NCBI GenBank assembly: GCA_022823235.1
Contig: JAJDXO010000025.1
Coordinates: forward strand, 1-55,720
Source: Rhodospirillales bacterium
GTDB taxonomy: Bacteria; Pseudomonadota; Alphaproteobacteria; Rhodospirillales; UBA2165
Direction of reading: 5' to 3'
DNA: 55,720 nucleotides
Of this stretch, positions 33,992 through 42,763 are shown piece after piece. Position numbers and translations under genes: made by a program. The notes under the pieces were generated by a model, which was given only the letters and a program-made list of their open reading frames with translations, searched no databases and was not told the DNA's origin. The first letter of the stretch is position 1, and every line of letters begins with the position of its first letter.

Positions 33992-35092
33992 ATGTTGATA
34001 TCACCGCTTCTATCGTTCTATATCGTCCGCAATTTTCTCCTGAGCTTCGGGGCGGTTTTCCTTGGTTTTATCGGGGTGATTTTTTTGTTCGACACCATCG
34101 AGCTACTGCGCCGAGCGGGGTCGAGTGACAATATTTCGCTGGGACTCATTCTGCAAATGAGCCTGCTGCGCCTCCTGTTTCTGACTCAACAAGCTCTTCC
34201 CTTCGCGGTGCTGTTCGGCGGGATGATTGGTTTTTGGCGTCTGACGCGATCACGGGAACTTGTTGTCACACGTTCAGCGGGAGTCTCCGCCTGGCAGTTT
34301 CTCTTGCCTGTCATTTTGATTTCAGCGGTTTTGGGGGCGCTGAGCGTCACCGTCGTCAATCCGATGGCATCTGCGTTGCTCGCCAAGTATGAGAGGCTCA
34401 ATGCGAGCTATTTCGAGGGACGTTCCCGCACATTGTCGATCTCGAGATCGGGCCTATGGCTACGACAGGCGAACCTTGATAGCCGATCCGTTATCCACGC
34501 GCCGACTGTAAGCATCGATGGACCTAATGTCAGTCTGACCAAAGTAACGATATTCGTGTTTGACGGGTCGGACACCTTCAAGTCGCGGATCGAGGCTTCG
34601 AACGGAAAGCTCGAAGATGGGTTCTGGCATTTGACGGATGTCCGTATCCACGAATCCGATAAGCCGGCGAGGCAGGTGAACGAGCACTGGTTTGAAACCG
34701 ACCTTACGCTCAACAACATACAGGACAGTTTTTCTCCCCCGGAGACGATGTCATTCTGGGAACTGCCAACGTTTATCGACAATTTGGACAAAACAGGATT
34801 TTCGGCCATCCGCCACCGATTGCATTGGCACAGCCTCATGGCCATTCCGCTGCTCTTCGTTGGCATGGTTCTAATCGCGGCGGTATTCACCCTCCGCTTG
34901 TCGGCGCGCGGCAGCACCACATTTATCCTCCTGGGCGGCATACTCAGTGGCTTTTTGCTGTTCATATTTTCCGACATCGTATTCGCACTGGGTCTGAGAG
35001 AGAGCGTACCGGTGGCACTGGCGGCATGGACGCCTGCCGGCGTCTGCACGCTTCTGGGGATGTCGATGCTTTTTCACCTGGAAGACGGTTAA
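33992..35092 (+). CDS. lptG: LPS export ABC transporter permease LptG
   Basis: A 366-residue partner of LptF. Features are SFYIVRNFLLSFGAVFLGFI at the N-terminus, LPFAVLFGGMIGFWRLTRSR, SRELVVTRSAGVSAWQFLLP, a periplasmic beta-jellyroll domain (about residues 130-265) and three C-terminal helices. The frame is open upstream inside lptF, but the ATG at 33992 begins at the first helix as in other LptG proteins. Its TAA is two bases before the lptD ATG, which indicates coupled translation. Confidence 0.95.
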   Translation: MLISPLLSFYIVRNFLLSFGAVFLGFIGVIFLFDTIELLRRAGSSDNISLGLILQMSLLRLLFLTQQALPFAVLFGGMIGFWRLTRSRELVVTRSAGVSAWQFLLPVILISAVLGALSVTVVNPMASALLAKYERLNASYFEGRSRTLSISRSGLWLRQANLDSRSVIHAPTVSIDGPNVSLTKVTIFVFDGSDTFKSRIEASNGKLEDGFWHLTDVRIHESDKPARQVNEHWFETDLTLNNIQDSFSPPETMSFWELPTFIDNLDKTGFSAIRHRLHWHSLMAIPLLFVGMVLIAAVFTLRLSARGSTTFILLGGILSGFLLFIFSDIVFALGLRESVPVALAAWTPAGVCTLLGMSMLFHLEDG

Positions 35093-35094
35093 CG

Positions 35095-37227
35095 ATGCGA
35101 CGCGCAATTGCAGCCGCGTTATTGGTGACCGCTTTGTCTTGGCTCGGCCTCGATCCGGCCCGGGCGCAACCAACCACTGAAGAACTGCCAATCCAGTTTA
35201 CCGCCGATGAAGTAACACATGACCGGGAACTTGGCATTATCCGGGCATCCGGCAACGTCGAGGCTTCGCGCAACGGTCAGGTGCTTCTAGCCGATACCAT
35301 AACTTACAATCAGAAGCTCGACGTCGTGACGGCGTCCGGCAACGTCAGTCTGCTTCAACCGGACGGGGATGTCCTATTTGCCAATCTGGTTGAACTCACA
35401 GGAGACTTTAAGGACGGCATCCTTCGGGACCTGAGGGTGCGGCTATCGGACAATGCCCGGTTTGCCGCGGCGGGGGCACGGCGATCAGGCGGTAACGTCC
35501 TTGAAATGCGGAACGCGGTGTACTCACCCTGCCAGTCCTGCCCCGATCAGCCCGAGCGCCCTCCCCTCTGGCAACTCAAGGCGCGCAAGATCGTTCACGA
35601 CGAGACCAAGCAGGTGGTGGAATACACGGATGCGTGGATGGAATTCATGGGTGTTCCGGTCGTCTATACGCCGTACTTTTACCATCCCGACCCCACCGTC
35701 AAGAGACGGAGCGGGTTCCTGACACCCAGCGTGGGGGCATCTTCCACGCTGGGTACGACCATCAGCACGCCCTATTACATAGCCGTCTCGCCGTCGCGGG
35801 ATTTCACCATCACGCCCACCTTGACCACCAAAGAGCGTGCTGTCCTGGCGGGCGAGTACAGAGAACGCTTTGCCGCGGCCGACCTTCGGACGACAGGAAG
35901 CCTCACTTTCGATTCGGAAGACGAGTACCGCGGGCACATTGACGCCGCGTATCGGGAAGACATCTCCGATACATGGCGGGGCGGCGTGGATTTACAGCGT
36001 TCCACGGACGACACCTACTTGCGTCGCTACAAATTCAGTTCCCCCAAGACGCTGACCAGCAGAGGATTCGTTGAAGGCTTCCGAGGCCGGAACTACATGG
36101 CTCTGAACGCCTATGCGTTCCAAGGCCTGCAGGGGAACGACGACCCGGGCACCACTCCATTGGTTCTGCCGATGTTTGAGTACCAGCATGTTGGCCTTCC
36201 GAATCGGATTGGGGCCTTCAATACGATTGATGCCAGCGTGCTCGCCCTGACCCGATCCGATGGTCGGGACACCCGGCGCGGTTCCCTTGGTGGGGGCTGG
36301 AATCTGCCCTTTAGATCCAACATTGGCGACCGTTATCAATTGTCGCTCAAGCTGCGTGGCGACCTGTATCATGTTGATCACGAAGCGGGTTCGGCGGCGG
36401 ATGACGGCGTTACCGGACGCATTTATCCTGAAGCAAATCTTGGCTGGAGACTGCCGCTGTCCAGGCACGACGGGAATTTCAGTCAGATTCTCGAACCGGT
36501 CGCTTCGATAGTCGTGAGCCCGTACGGCGGCAATCCGACCGACATCCCCAACGAAGACAGCGTCGACGTCGAGTTCGACGATACCAATCTGTTCTCGCCT
36601 AGCCGGTTTGCCGGGATCGACCGCGTTGAAGGGGGCCCGCGGATGAATTACGGGCTCAAATGGAGTGTGGCCGGCTTACAGGGCGGCGGAACATCCGTGT
36701 TTGTCGGCCAGAGTTATCGGTTGAAAGACGATTCGACATTCGCGACAGGCACGGGATTGGACGACAATCTGTCCGACATTGTCGCTCGGGTTGACGTCAC
36801 CCCCGGCAGGTATATCGATCTCGGCTACCGGACGCGTTTGGACAAGGACAACCATTCTCCAAGCCGAAATGAGCTGGCGTTCAGTGTAGGTCCACCGGCT
36901 CTCAATGCTGCGGTCAACTACGCGTTTTTCGAGCGCGAGCAGGGATCCGAGTTCGAGGGCCGCGAAGAACTCTCGGCCTCGGCGCGGGCCACGCTGTCAA
37001 GGTCTTGGCGAACGAATTTCTCCAGCCTATATGACGTTGAGGATGATGCTCTGCGAAGCATCGCCCTTGGCATTGTCTACGTATGCGATTGTTTTACCTT
37101 CGACATGACTCTCCGGCGCACCTTGTTCGAGGACCGGGACATCGGACGCGAGAACTCGGTCCTATTCCGGCTGACGTTCGAAACTCTCGGAGAAGTGCAG
37201 ACGGGTGTGCTGACTTCGGGAAATTGA
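35095..37227 (+). CDS. lptD: LPS-assembly protein LptD
   Basis: A 710-residue outer-membrane beta-barrel that inserts LPS into the outer leaflet. A signal peptide (about residues 1-24, cut after ARA-QPTTEE) is followed by the OstA/LptA-like periplasmic domain (about 32-150) and the LptD barrel to the C-terminus. Cysteine pairs C146/C149 (SPCQSC) and C664/C666 (YVCDCF) fall where the inter-domain disulfides of LptD proteins are expected. It lies between lptG and surA, the usual order; SurA helps fold it. Confidence 0.94.
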   Translation: MRRAIAAALLVTALSWLGLDPARAQPTTEELPIQFTADEVTHDRELGIIRASGNVEASRNGQVLLADTITYNQKLDVVTASGNVSLLQPDGDVLFANLVELTGDFKDGILRDLRVRLSDNARFAAAGARRSGGNVLEMRNAVYSPCQSCPDQPERPPLWQLKARKIVHDETKQVVEYTDAWMEFMGVPVVYTPYFYHPDPTVKRRSGFLTPSVGASSTLGTTISTPYYIAVSPSRDFTITPTLTTKERAVLAGEYRERFAAADLRTTGSLTFDSEDEYRGHIDAAYREDISDTWRGGVDLQRSTDDTYLRRYKFSSPKTLTSRGFVEGFRGRNYMALNAYAFQGLQGNDDPGTTPLVLPMFEYQHVGLPNRIGAFNTIDASVLALTRSDGRDTRRGSLGGGWNLPFRSNIGDRYQLSLKLRGDLYHVDHEAGSAADDGVTGRIYPEANLGWRLPLSRHDGNFSQILEPVASIVVSPYGGNPTDIPNEDSVDVEFDDTNLFSPSRFAGIDRVEGGPRMNYGLKWSVAGLQGGGTSVFVGQSYRLKDDSTFATGTGLDDNLSDIVARVDVTPGRYIDLGYRTRLDKDNHSPSRNELAFSVGPPALNAAVNYAFFEREQGSEFEGREELSASARATLSRSWRTNFSSLYDVEDDALRSIALGIVYVCDCFTFDMTLRRTLFEDRDIGRENSVLFRLTFETLGEVQTGVLTSGN

Positions 37228-37230
37228 CCT

Positions 37231-38535
37231 GTGCTCGAAATAACTAGAATTCGTTGCGAACGCCGCGTTTTGATCCGAACGGCGCTGCTGACCGCGGCCA
37301 TATTTGTCTTTCCACCGATAACGGATGCCGCAAAGGTCGCGGCCCAAACACGACTGACCGGCATTGCCGCCGTCGTGAACAGTGATCCGGTGACGCGGCG
37401 AGACCTTGAAATGCGGCTTCGGATGGTCATCGTGTCTTCCGGACTGCCCGCCGATCAATCGACCATTCGCCGAATCCGACCGCAAGTATTGCGGAATCTC
37501 ATCGAAGACAACTTGAGACTCCAGGAAGCCAAGAACCGCAATGTTTCGGTCTCGCCCGTTGAACTTGGGAAAGCGATGTCGGAAATCGAACGACGGAACA
37601 ACATGCAGCCGGGCCGGATGCTTCAATTGTTGAAGCAAAGCAATATCGATCGAGCGACCCTGGATACCCAATTGAGGGCAAGTTTGTCTTGGGGCAAACT
37701 CATAGGCGCACAGGTTCGCCGGTCGTCGATTACCGAAGAAATGATCGACGAGCGAATTGCCCGGATCGAGTCGGGAAAGGGCAAGCCGGAGTTTCTGGTC
37801 AGCGAGATATTTGTTCCCTTCGACCTCGGCAGTTCGGGTGGCGACGCCAACAGGCTGATTGCCGATCTGGTCGGTCAGATCCGGGGCGGTGCGGACTTCG
37901 GTTCGCTGGCCCGCACTTTTTCGCAGAGCACTTCGTCGGCCCAAGGGGGAAGTCTCGGGTGGGTTCGGGCGGAACAACTGGATCCGGCAATCGGAACGGC
38001 CCTTCCCGGGATGAAGACCGGGGACGTTGCAGGTCCGATCCGGGCGACCGACGGCTTCTATATCCTGCAACTGCGAAATCGCCGCGTATCTCGCGGATTG
38101 GCGACCGGCCAGGTGACCGTTGAGCTTCAACAGGTATTTCTGCCTCTCCCGCCGAACCCGCCCCAATCCGCGATCGACTCGGCCAGCGCTTCGTTGAACC
38201 GCATAGGATCCGCCGCAAATTCCTGCACCGAGCTGGATGAGCTGGGTAAGGAACTCGGTGCGCCGCAGTCGGGCAGACTGTCGAACGTCGATCTTTCCAC
38301 CCTGGACGCGCAAATTCGCGGCGCGATCGAAAACCTGCGGACAGGCCAGGCCTCCCGACCAATCCGATCCGGTGGCGGTATGGTTCTGCTGATGGTCTGC
38401 GATCGCCAAAATACGTCGTCGGAAGAGGAAATACGGCAGCGTGTAGCCTCGGAATTAGGGCGTGAGCGGGCGGAATTAATTTCCCGCCGCATGTTGAGAA
38501 ACCTCTGGCGTCAGGCTGTGATCGATATCCGATGA
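37231..38535 (+). CDS. surA: SurA-like periplasmic peptidyl-prolyl isomerase
   Basis: A 434-residue exported chaperone with a GTG start three bases after the lptD stop. Residues about 10-36 form a signal peptide. A SurA N-terminal helical domain follows (RLTGIAAVVNSDPVTRRDLE, EDNLRLQEAKNRNVSVSP). One parvulin domain lies at about 186-281 (FLVSEIFVPFDL, AQGGSLGWVRAEQL, FYILQLRNRR), then a degenerate second one. It escorts outer-membrane proteins such as LptD. Its stop overlaps the pdxA start by four bases. Confidence 0.92.
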   Translation: MLEITRIRCERRVLIRTALLTAAIFVFPPITDAAKVAAQTRLTGIAAVVNSDPVTRRDLEMRLRMVIVSSGLPADQSTIRRIRPQVLRNLIEDNLRLQEAKNRNVSVSPVELGKAMSEIERRNNMQPGRMLQLLKQSNIDRATLDTQLRASLSWGKLIGAQVRRSSITEEMIDERIARIESGKGKPEFLVSEIFVPFDLGSSGGDANRLIADLVGQIRGGADFGSLARTFSQSTSSAQGGSLGWVRAEQLDPAIGTALPGMKTGDVAGPIRATDGFYILQLRNRRVSRGLATGQVTVELQQVFLPLPPNPPQSAIDSASASLNRIGSAANSCTELDELGKELGAPQSGRLSNVDLSTLDAQIRGAIENLRTGQASRPIRSGGGMVLLMVCDRQNTSSEEEIRQRVASELGRERAELISRRMLRNLWRQAVIDIR

Positions 38536-39557
38536 TGAGCGGCGCCTCGTCACCTCCGTTCCTGATCACCATGGGAGAGCCCGCCGGAATCGGCGGCGAA
38601 ATTCTGCTGAAGGCCTGGGGGCGGCTACGAAAATCGGGTCCGGCATTTGCCGCCGTCGACAATCCTTCCCGCCTGACGGGGCTGGCAAAATTGATTGGCG
38701 AGGACACGCCGCTCCGGGAAATCGGCCGACCGGAAGAGGCGGCGTCGGTTTTCTCGGCCGCCCTGCCGGTCATTCCCATCGACCTGCCGCGCCCGCCTGT
38801 TCCGGGCACGATTGATCCGGAGAACGCCTCCGCGGTACGGGACTCCATCGAACAGGCGGTCGCGCTGACGCTTTCAGGTGAGGCAGCCGCCGTGGTGACC
38901 AATCCGATCCACAAATTGGCTCAATATCGGGACGGGTTCGAGTTTCCGGGTCATACCGAATTCCTCGCCCACCTTGCCGGAACCGGGACCGAGCCGGTGA
39001 TGATGCTGGCGAGTGAGCGGTTGCGCGTCGTGCCGGTCACACGGCACGTCAGTCTGAAGGAAGCACTTGCGAGGTTGGACGAAGACCTGGTGGCCGAGAC
39101 CATCTCCATCACCGCAAAGGCGCTCACGACGGATTTCGGCATTGAACACCCCCGCATCGCCGTCGCCGGGCTCAATCCCCACGCCGGCGAAGGGGGAGCC
39201 ATGGGGCGGGAGGAAATTGAGCTGCTGAAGCCGGTCGTTGACCGGTGCGGCCGCGAAGGGCTGAGAGTTCTCGGCCCGCTTTCGCCGGATACCATGTTTC
39301 ATGATGCCGCCCGCGGGACCTACGACGCGGCGGTCTGCATGTACCACGATCAGGCGCTCATTCCGATCAAGACCCTTGATTTCGATCGGGCGGTCAATGT
39401 GACCCTCGGCCTGCCGTTTATTCGAACTTCGCCGGACCACGGAACCGCCTTGGATTTGGCGGGAACCGGCACGGCCCGGGAAACCAGCCTGGTATCCGCA
39501 ATAGAGACCGCCGCCGCCATGGCGGAGAATCGGCAAAAGGCGCGGGCCCTTGCCTGA
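38532..39557 (+). CDS. pdxA: 4-hydroxythreonine-4-phosphate dehydrogenase
   Basis: A 341-residue NAD-dependent enzyme of pyridoxal phosphate synthesis. Conserved blocks are TMGEPAGIGGEILLKAW, VTNPIHKLAQYRDGFEFPGH (metal His), FLAHLAGTGTEPVMMLAS, VAGLNPHAGEGGAMGREE, MYHDQALIPIKTLDF and RTSPDHGTALDLAGTG. Metal-ligand histidines are present. The start overlaps surA by four bases, and rsmA begins inside its last codons with a TTG, an order common in Proteobacteria. Confidence 0.95.
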   Translation: MMSGASSPPFLITMGEPAGIGGEILLKAWGRLRKSGPAFAAVDNPSRLTGLAKLIGEDTPLREIGRPEEAASVFSAALPVIPIDLPRPPVPGTIDPENASAVRDSIEQAVALTLSGEAAAVVTNPIHKLAQYRDGFEFPGHTEFLAHLAGTGTEPVMMLASERLRVVPVTRHVSLKEALARLDEDLVAETISITAKALTTDFGIEHPRIAVAGLNPHAGEGGAMGREEIELLKPVVDRCGREGLRVLGPLSPDTMFHDAARGTYDAAVCMYHDQALIPIKTLDFDRAVNVTLGLPFIRTSPDHGTALDLAGTGTARETSLVSAIETAAAMAENRQKARALA

Positions 39558-40365
39558 ACCCGCGCTCCCGCCGCTGCGGGATGTCATCAAACGGTATGGG
39601 CTGTCCGCCCGGAAACAGCTTGGGCAGCACTTTCTTCTCGACCGAAATCTGTCGGACCGGATTGCCCGGACGGCTGGAGATTTGACGAACTGCGACGTGA
39701 TTGAAATCGGCCCGGGTCCCGGCGGCCTCACGCGGTCGCTGCTTGATGCCGGTTCCCGGCGGGTGATCGCCGTCGAAAAGGATTCGCGCTGTATCGAAGC
39801 TCTCGACGGGCTGGCACATGCCTATCCCGGTCGATTGGAAATCATCGCCGCCGACGCGACGAAGCTTGTTTTTTCCGAACTCTCGGCCGGTCCCCGGAAA
39901 TTGGTTTCAAACCTGCCCTACAACGTCTCCACGGTAATTCTCATCGAAGCGCTGAGACAGTCGGCTTCCCTCGAATCCATGACGCTGATGTTCCAGCGTG
40001 AAGTGGCCGACCGGCTGACCGCTTTGCCGGGCACCAAGGCCTATGGCCGATTGTCGGTGCTGACCCAATGGCTGTGCGCAACCGAGCCCGCCTTCAACGT
40101 CGATGCGCGCGCCTTTACCCCGGCGCCCAGGGTCACCTCGACGGTGGTGACGCTGACACCCCATGCGGAGCCCGGTTTTCCGGCCCGGTTCGAGGCGATC
40201 GAAACGGTCACCGCGGCGGCTTTCGGTCAGCGGCGGAAGATGCTGCGGGCATCGCTGAAATCTCTCGGGCTGGACCCGGAAGCCCACGGCATCGACCCGA
40301 CCCGGCGCGGCGAAACCCTGACGGTCGGGGAGTTCTGCCGATTGGCGAACGCGTTGGACGGCTAA
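39550..40365 (+). CDS. rsmA: 16S rRNA (adenine1518/1519-N6)-dimethyltransferase
   Basis: A 271-residue KsgA/RsmA enzyme that dimethylates two adenines in helix 45 of 16S rRNA. Motifs are KQLGQHFLLDRNLSDRI, VIEIGPGPGGLTRSLL (SAM loop), VSNLPYNVST (NLPY active site) and QRRKMLRASLKSL. A TTG start at 39550 lies in the last eight bases of pdxA; no ATG fits before the conserved region. Its stop overlaps the convergent gmk stop by four bases. Confidence 0.95.
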   Translation: MPEPALPPLRDVIKRYGLSARKQLGQHFLLDRNLSDRIARTAGDLTNCDVIEIGPGPGGLTRSLLDAGSRRVIAVEKDSRCIEALDGLAHAYPGRLEIIAADATKLVFSELSAGPRKLVSNLPYNVSTVILIEALRQSASLESMTLMFQREVADRLTALPGTKAYGRLSVLTQWLCATEPAFNVDARAFTPAPRVTSTVVTLTPHAEPGFPARFEAIETVTAAAFGQRRKMLRASLKSLGLDPEAHGIDPTRRGETLTVGEFCRLANALDG

Positions 40366-41018
40366 TCCTCGCGGCGCAGCGTGGATACGAAATCGTGGAG
40401 ACCGACCTGCCGCACCCGCTTTGCGCGTTCGGCGAAGATGATCGACTGCACCCGGGAGACGCTGAGCTCCAGGTCTTCGTTGACGATGATGTACTCGTAG
40501 CTGTCGTAATGGCTCATCTCGTCGGAAGCCTTCGCCATCCGGTTTTGCACGATCTCTTCGGGGTCCTGTGCCCGGCTGCGCAGGCGCGCTTCGAGTTCCC
40601 CGGTGCTTGGCGGCAGAACGAATACGCTTACCAAATCGGAGCGGAGCGCCCTATCGTCGGCGATCTGCTGGGTGCCTTGCCAATCGATATCGAACAGAAT
40701 GTCGCGGCCGTCGGCGAGCGCTTCTTCAACGGGAGCCCGGGGGGTTCCATAGAAATGGCCGAAGACATTGGCATATTCCAGAAACTCGCCCGCCTGGGCC
40801 ATCTTCCCGAATTCGTCCTCGCCGACAAAATAGTAGTCGTCGCCGTCGGTTTCCGCCGGGCGTTTGGGCCGGGTTGTCGCCGAGATGGAGAGCGAAAGCG
40901 CGGAATCGCGTTTCAGCAGCTCACGGGAGATCGTCGTCTTGCCCGCCCCGGATGGAGACGACAGGACAAGCATCAGGCCGCGTCGTGCGATTTGAACCGG
41001 TGTCGCGGAGCTACTCAA
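40362..41018 (-). CDS. gmk: Guanylate kinase
   Basis: A 218-residue GMP kinase. The P-loop is SSPSGAGKTT (about residues 20-29). Other marks are STTRPKRPAETDGDDYYFV-type SATTRPKRPAETDGDDYYFV, FLEYANVFGHFYGTPRAPVE and ILFDIDWQGTQQI. It converts GMP to GDP. The start overlaps the end of yicC by eight bases (41011-41018), so the two are coupled. It is convergent with rsmA. Confidence 0.96.
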   Translation of the reverse strand: MSSSATPVQIARRGLMLVLSSPSGAGKTTISRELLKRDSALSLSISATTRPKRPAETDGDDYYFVGEDEFGKMAQAGEFLEYANVFGHFYGTPRAPVEEALADGRDILFDIDWQGTQQIADDRALRSDLVSVFVLPPSTGELEARLRSRAQDPEEIVQNRMAKASDEMSHYDSYEYIIVNEDLELSVSRVQSIIFAERAKRVRQVGLHDFVSTLRRED

Positions 41019-41901
41019 GATTCTGAACCTGTTCCCTGAACTGTTCGACGGCCGCCTTCATCTCCAAGCCGATGTTGGTGAGCTCGATATCGGCCGCCTT
41101 TGAACAAATGGTATTGGCCTCGCGGGTGAACTCCTGGCAGAGAAAGTCCAGACGCCTGCCGATGGCGCCGCCGCCGTCCAGAAGCTCGTGCGCCGCTTCG
41201 AGGTGGGCCTTTAGCCGGTCGATCTCTTCGCGCACATCGGCCTTGGTCAGCAGGATGGCCACCTCTTGCGCCAGACGCTCGGACGGAATTTCCCGCGTTC
41301 CGCCATCCAGCAGCTCATCCACCTGTTTCTCGAGTTTCGCCTTCAAGGCCGCCGGTTGGGCCTCGCCCACCTTTTCGGCGGCCTCACAGAGCGTCTCGAT
41401 GGTTCCCAGCTGACCTTCGAGAGCCGGCAGGATGCGGCCGCCTTCCTCGCCGCGCGTGGTATCGAGCTCATCCAGAAGTTGCCGCAGCCCGTCAAGCATC
41501 GCCGTCTTCAACGCCTGCCGCGCCGCATCTTCTTCTTCGAACTCCGCCGCCTCGACCACCCCCCGGACGCCCAGCAGCCGGTCCAGCGCCGGCGGCTCGC
41601 CGTTGCTTCCGGCAGCCAGACTATTGGCGGTTTCCACCAGTTGATCCAGAAGCTCTCGATTAATGACGTATTGGGCATCGCCGGAGGTCTGACGCAGGGT
41701 CAAACCGATACTGATATTGCCGCGCGAGAATTTCTCGCCCGCCATCTTCCTCGCCTGAACCTCGAATTCGTCATGGCCCTGCGGCAGGCGGCAGCGGATG
41801 TCCAACCCGCGGCCGTTGACGCTTCTCGCTTCCCAGATCCAGGTGTGATTGCCTTCCCCGCCGTCGACCCGGGCGAAGCCGGTCATGCTGGCAATCGTCA
41901 T
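41011..41901 (-). CDS. yicC: YicC/YloC family endoribonuclease
   Basis: A 296-residue protein. TIASMTGFARVDGG at the N-terminus, EARSVNGRGLDIRCRLPQGH and the C-terminal GRRLDFLCQEFTREANTICS are strong family markers. E. coli YicC and Bacillus YloC are reported RNA endonucleases. I chose the ATG at 41901, preceded by GGAG at five bases, over one at 41943 because family members begin at MTIASMTGF. It lies upstream of gmk, the usual pairing. Confidence 0.92.
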   Translation of the reverse strand: MTIASMTGFARVDGGEGNHTWIWEARSVNGRGLDIRCRLPQGHDEFEVQARKMAGEKFSRGNISIGLTLRQTSGDAQYVINRELLDQLVETANSLAAGSNGEPPALDRLLGVRGVVEAAEFEEEDAARQALKTAMLDGLRQLLDELDTTRGEEGGRILPALEGQLGTIETLCEAAEKVGEAQPAALKAKLEKQVDELLDGGTREIPSERLAQEVAILLTKADVREEIDRLKAHLEAAHELLDGGGAIGRRLDFLCQEFTREANTICSKAADIELTNIGLEMKAAVEQFREQVQNLE

Positions 41902-41991
41902 GAAGTCTCCATTCGCATCTTGGCTCGTGTTATAGCCGTGCATCGGCGGCGCAACAAGTTGGCGCCGCGAATGGCCCGGCGCGCGAGAAGA

Positions 41992-42759
41992 ATGACCAAA
42001 CGCTTCCAGTCTATTTTGATTACCGGCGCTTCAAGCGGCATAGGCGCCGCCCTCGCCGAAGCCTATGCCGCGCCCGGCGTCAGCCTGTTCCTGTGCGGCC
42101 GTGACCCGGCGCGACTGGGGGAGATCAGGGAAAATTGCCTGGCGGCCGGAGCGGCGCGGGTGGAGGTTCAAGCGCTCGACGTTACCGACCGGCAGGCCAT
42201 GGAAGAATGGGTGACCCGGACCGACAGCGATCATCCCCTCGATCTGGTGATCGCCAACGCCGGGGTAAGCGGCGATACGAGCGGCGGCGAGGGCGCATCC
42301 GAACGGGACCGGTTGGTCCGTGAGGTGAAAGTGAACGGCGTGCTCAACACCGTTGATCCGCTGGTCCCCCGAATGGCGGCGCGCGGACGGGGACGGATCG
42401 CCATCATGAGCTCCCTGGCGAGCTTTCGCGGCATACCCGGCGCACCGCAGTATGCCGCCGCCAACGCTTGGGCCCGCAGCTACGGTGAGGGCTTGAGAGG
42501 CCGGTTGGCGGCCGACGGCATCGGCGTCAGCGTCATTTGCCCGGGATTCGTCGTCAGCCGCATCACCGACGAGAACAAGTTTCACATGCCCATGCTGATG
42601 GATGCGCCCAAGGCCGCCCGCATCATCCGGCGGGGGATTGCCCGCAACCGGCCGCGGATCGCGTTCCCGTGGATATTCCATGCCATGCTCGTATTGACCG
42701 CCGCCCTGCCCCCCGTCCTGACCGATCGTTTCTTCGCCGGTCTTCCCCACAAGGAGTAA
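41992..42759 (+). CDS. SDR family oxidoreductase with atypical active site
   Basis: A 255-residue short-chain dehydrogenase/reductase. The cofactor loop TGASSGIGAALAEAYA and the ANAG motif (VIANAGVSG) are present, as is the SSLAS segment with the catalytic Ser. The usual Tyr-x3-Lys reads Y154-AAA-N158 (PQYAAANAWARSYGEGL): the catalytic lysine is Asn and no other lysine is nearby. The C-terminus has a hydrophobic segment (FHAMLVLTAALPPVLTDRFF) that could sit in a membrane. Another ATG at 41971 is possible. The gene lies alone on the plus strand between the divergent yicC and the convergent mltG. Confidence 0.88.
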   Translation: MTKRFQSILITGASSGIGAALAEAYAAPGVSLFLCGRDPARLGEIRENCLAAGAARVEVQALDVTDRQAMEEWVTRTDSDHPLDLVIANAGVSGDTSGGEGASERDRLVREVKVNGVLNTVDPLVPRMAARGRGRIAIMSSLASFRGIPGAPQYAAANAWARSYGEGLRGRLAADGIGVSVICPGFVVSRITDENKFHMPMLMDAPKAARIIRRGIARNRPRIAFPWIFHAMLVLTAALPPVLTDRFFAGLPHKE

Positions 42760-42763
42760 CGGG

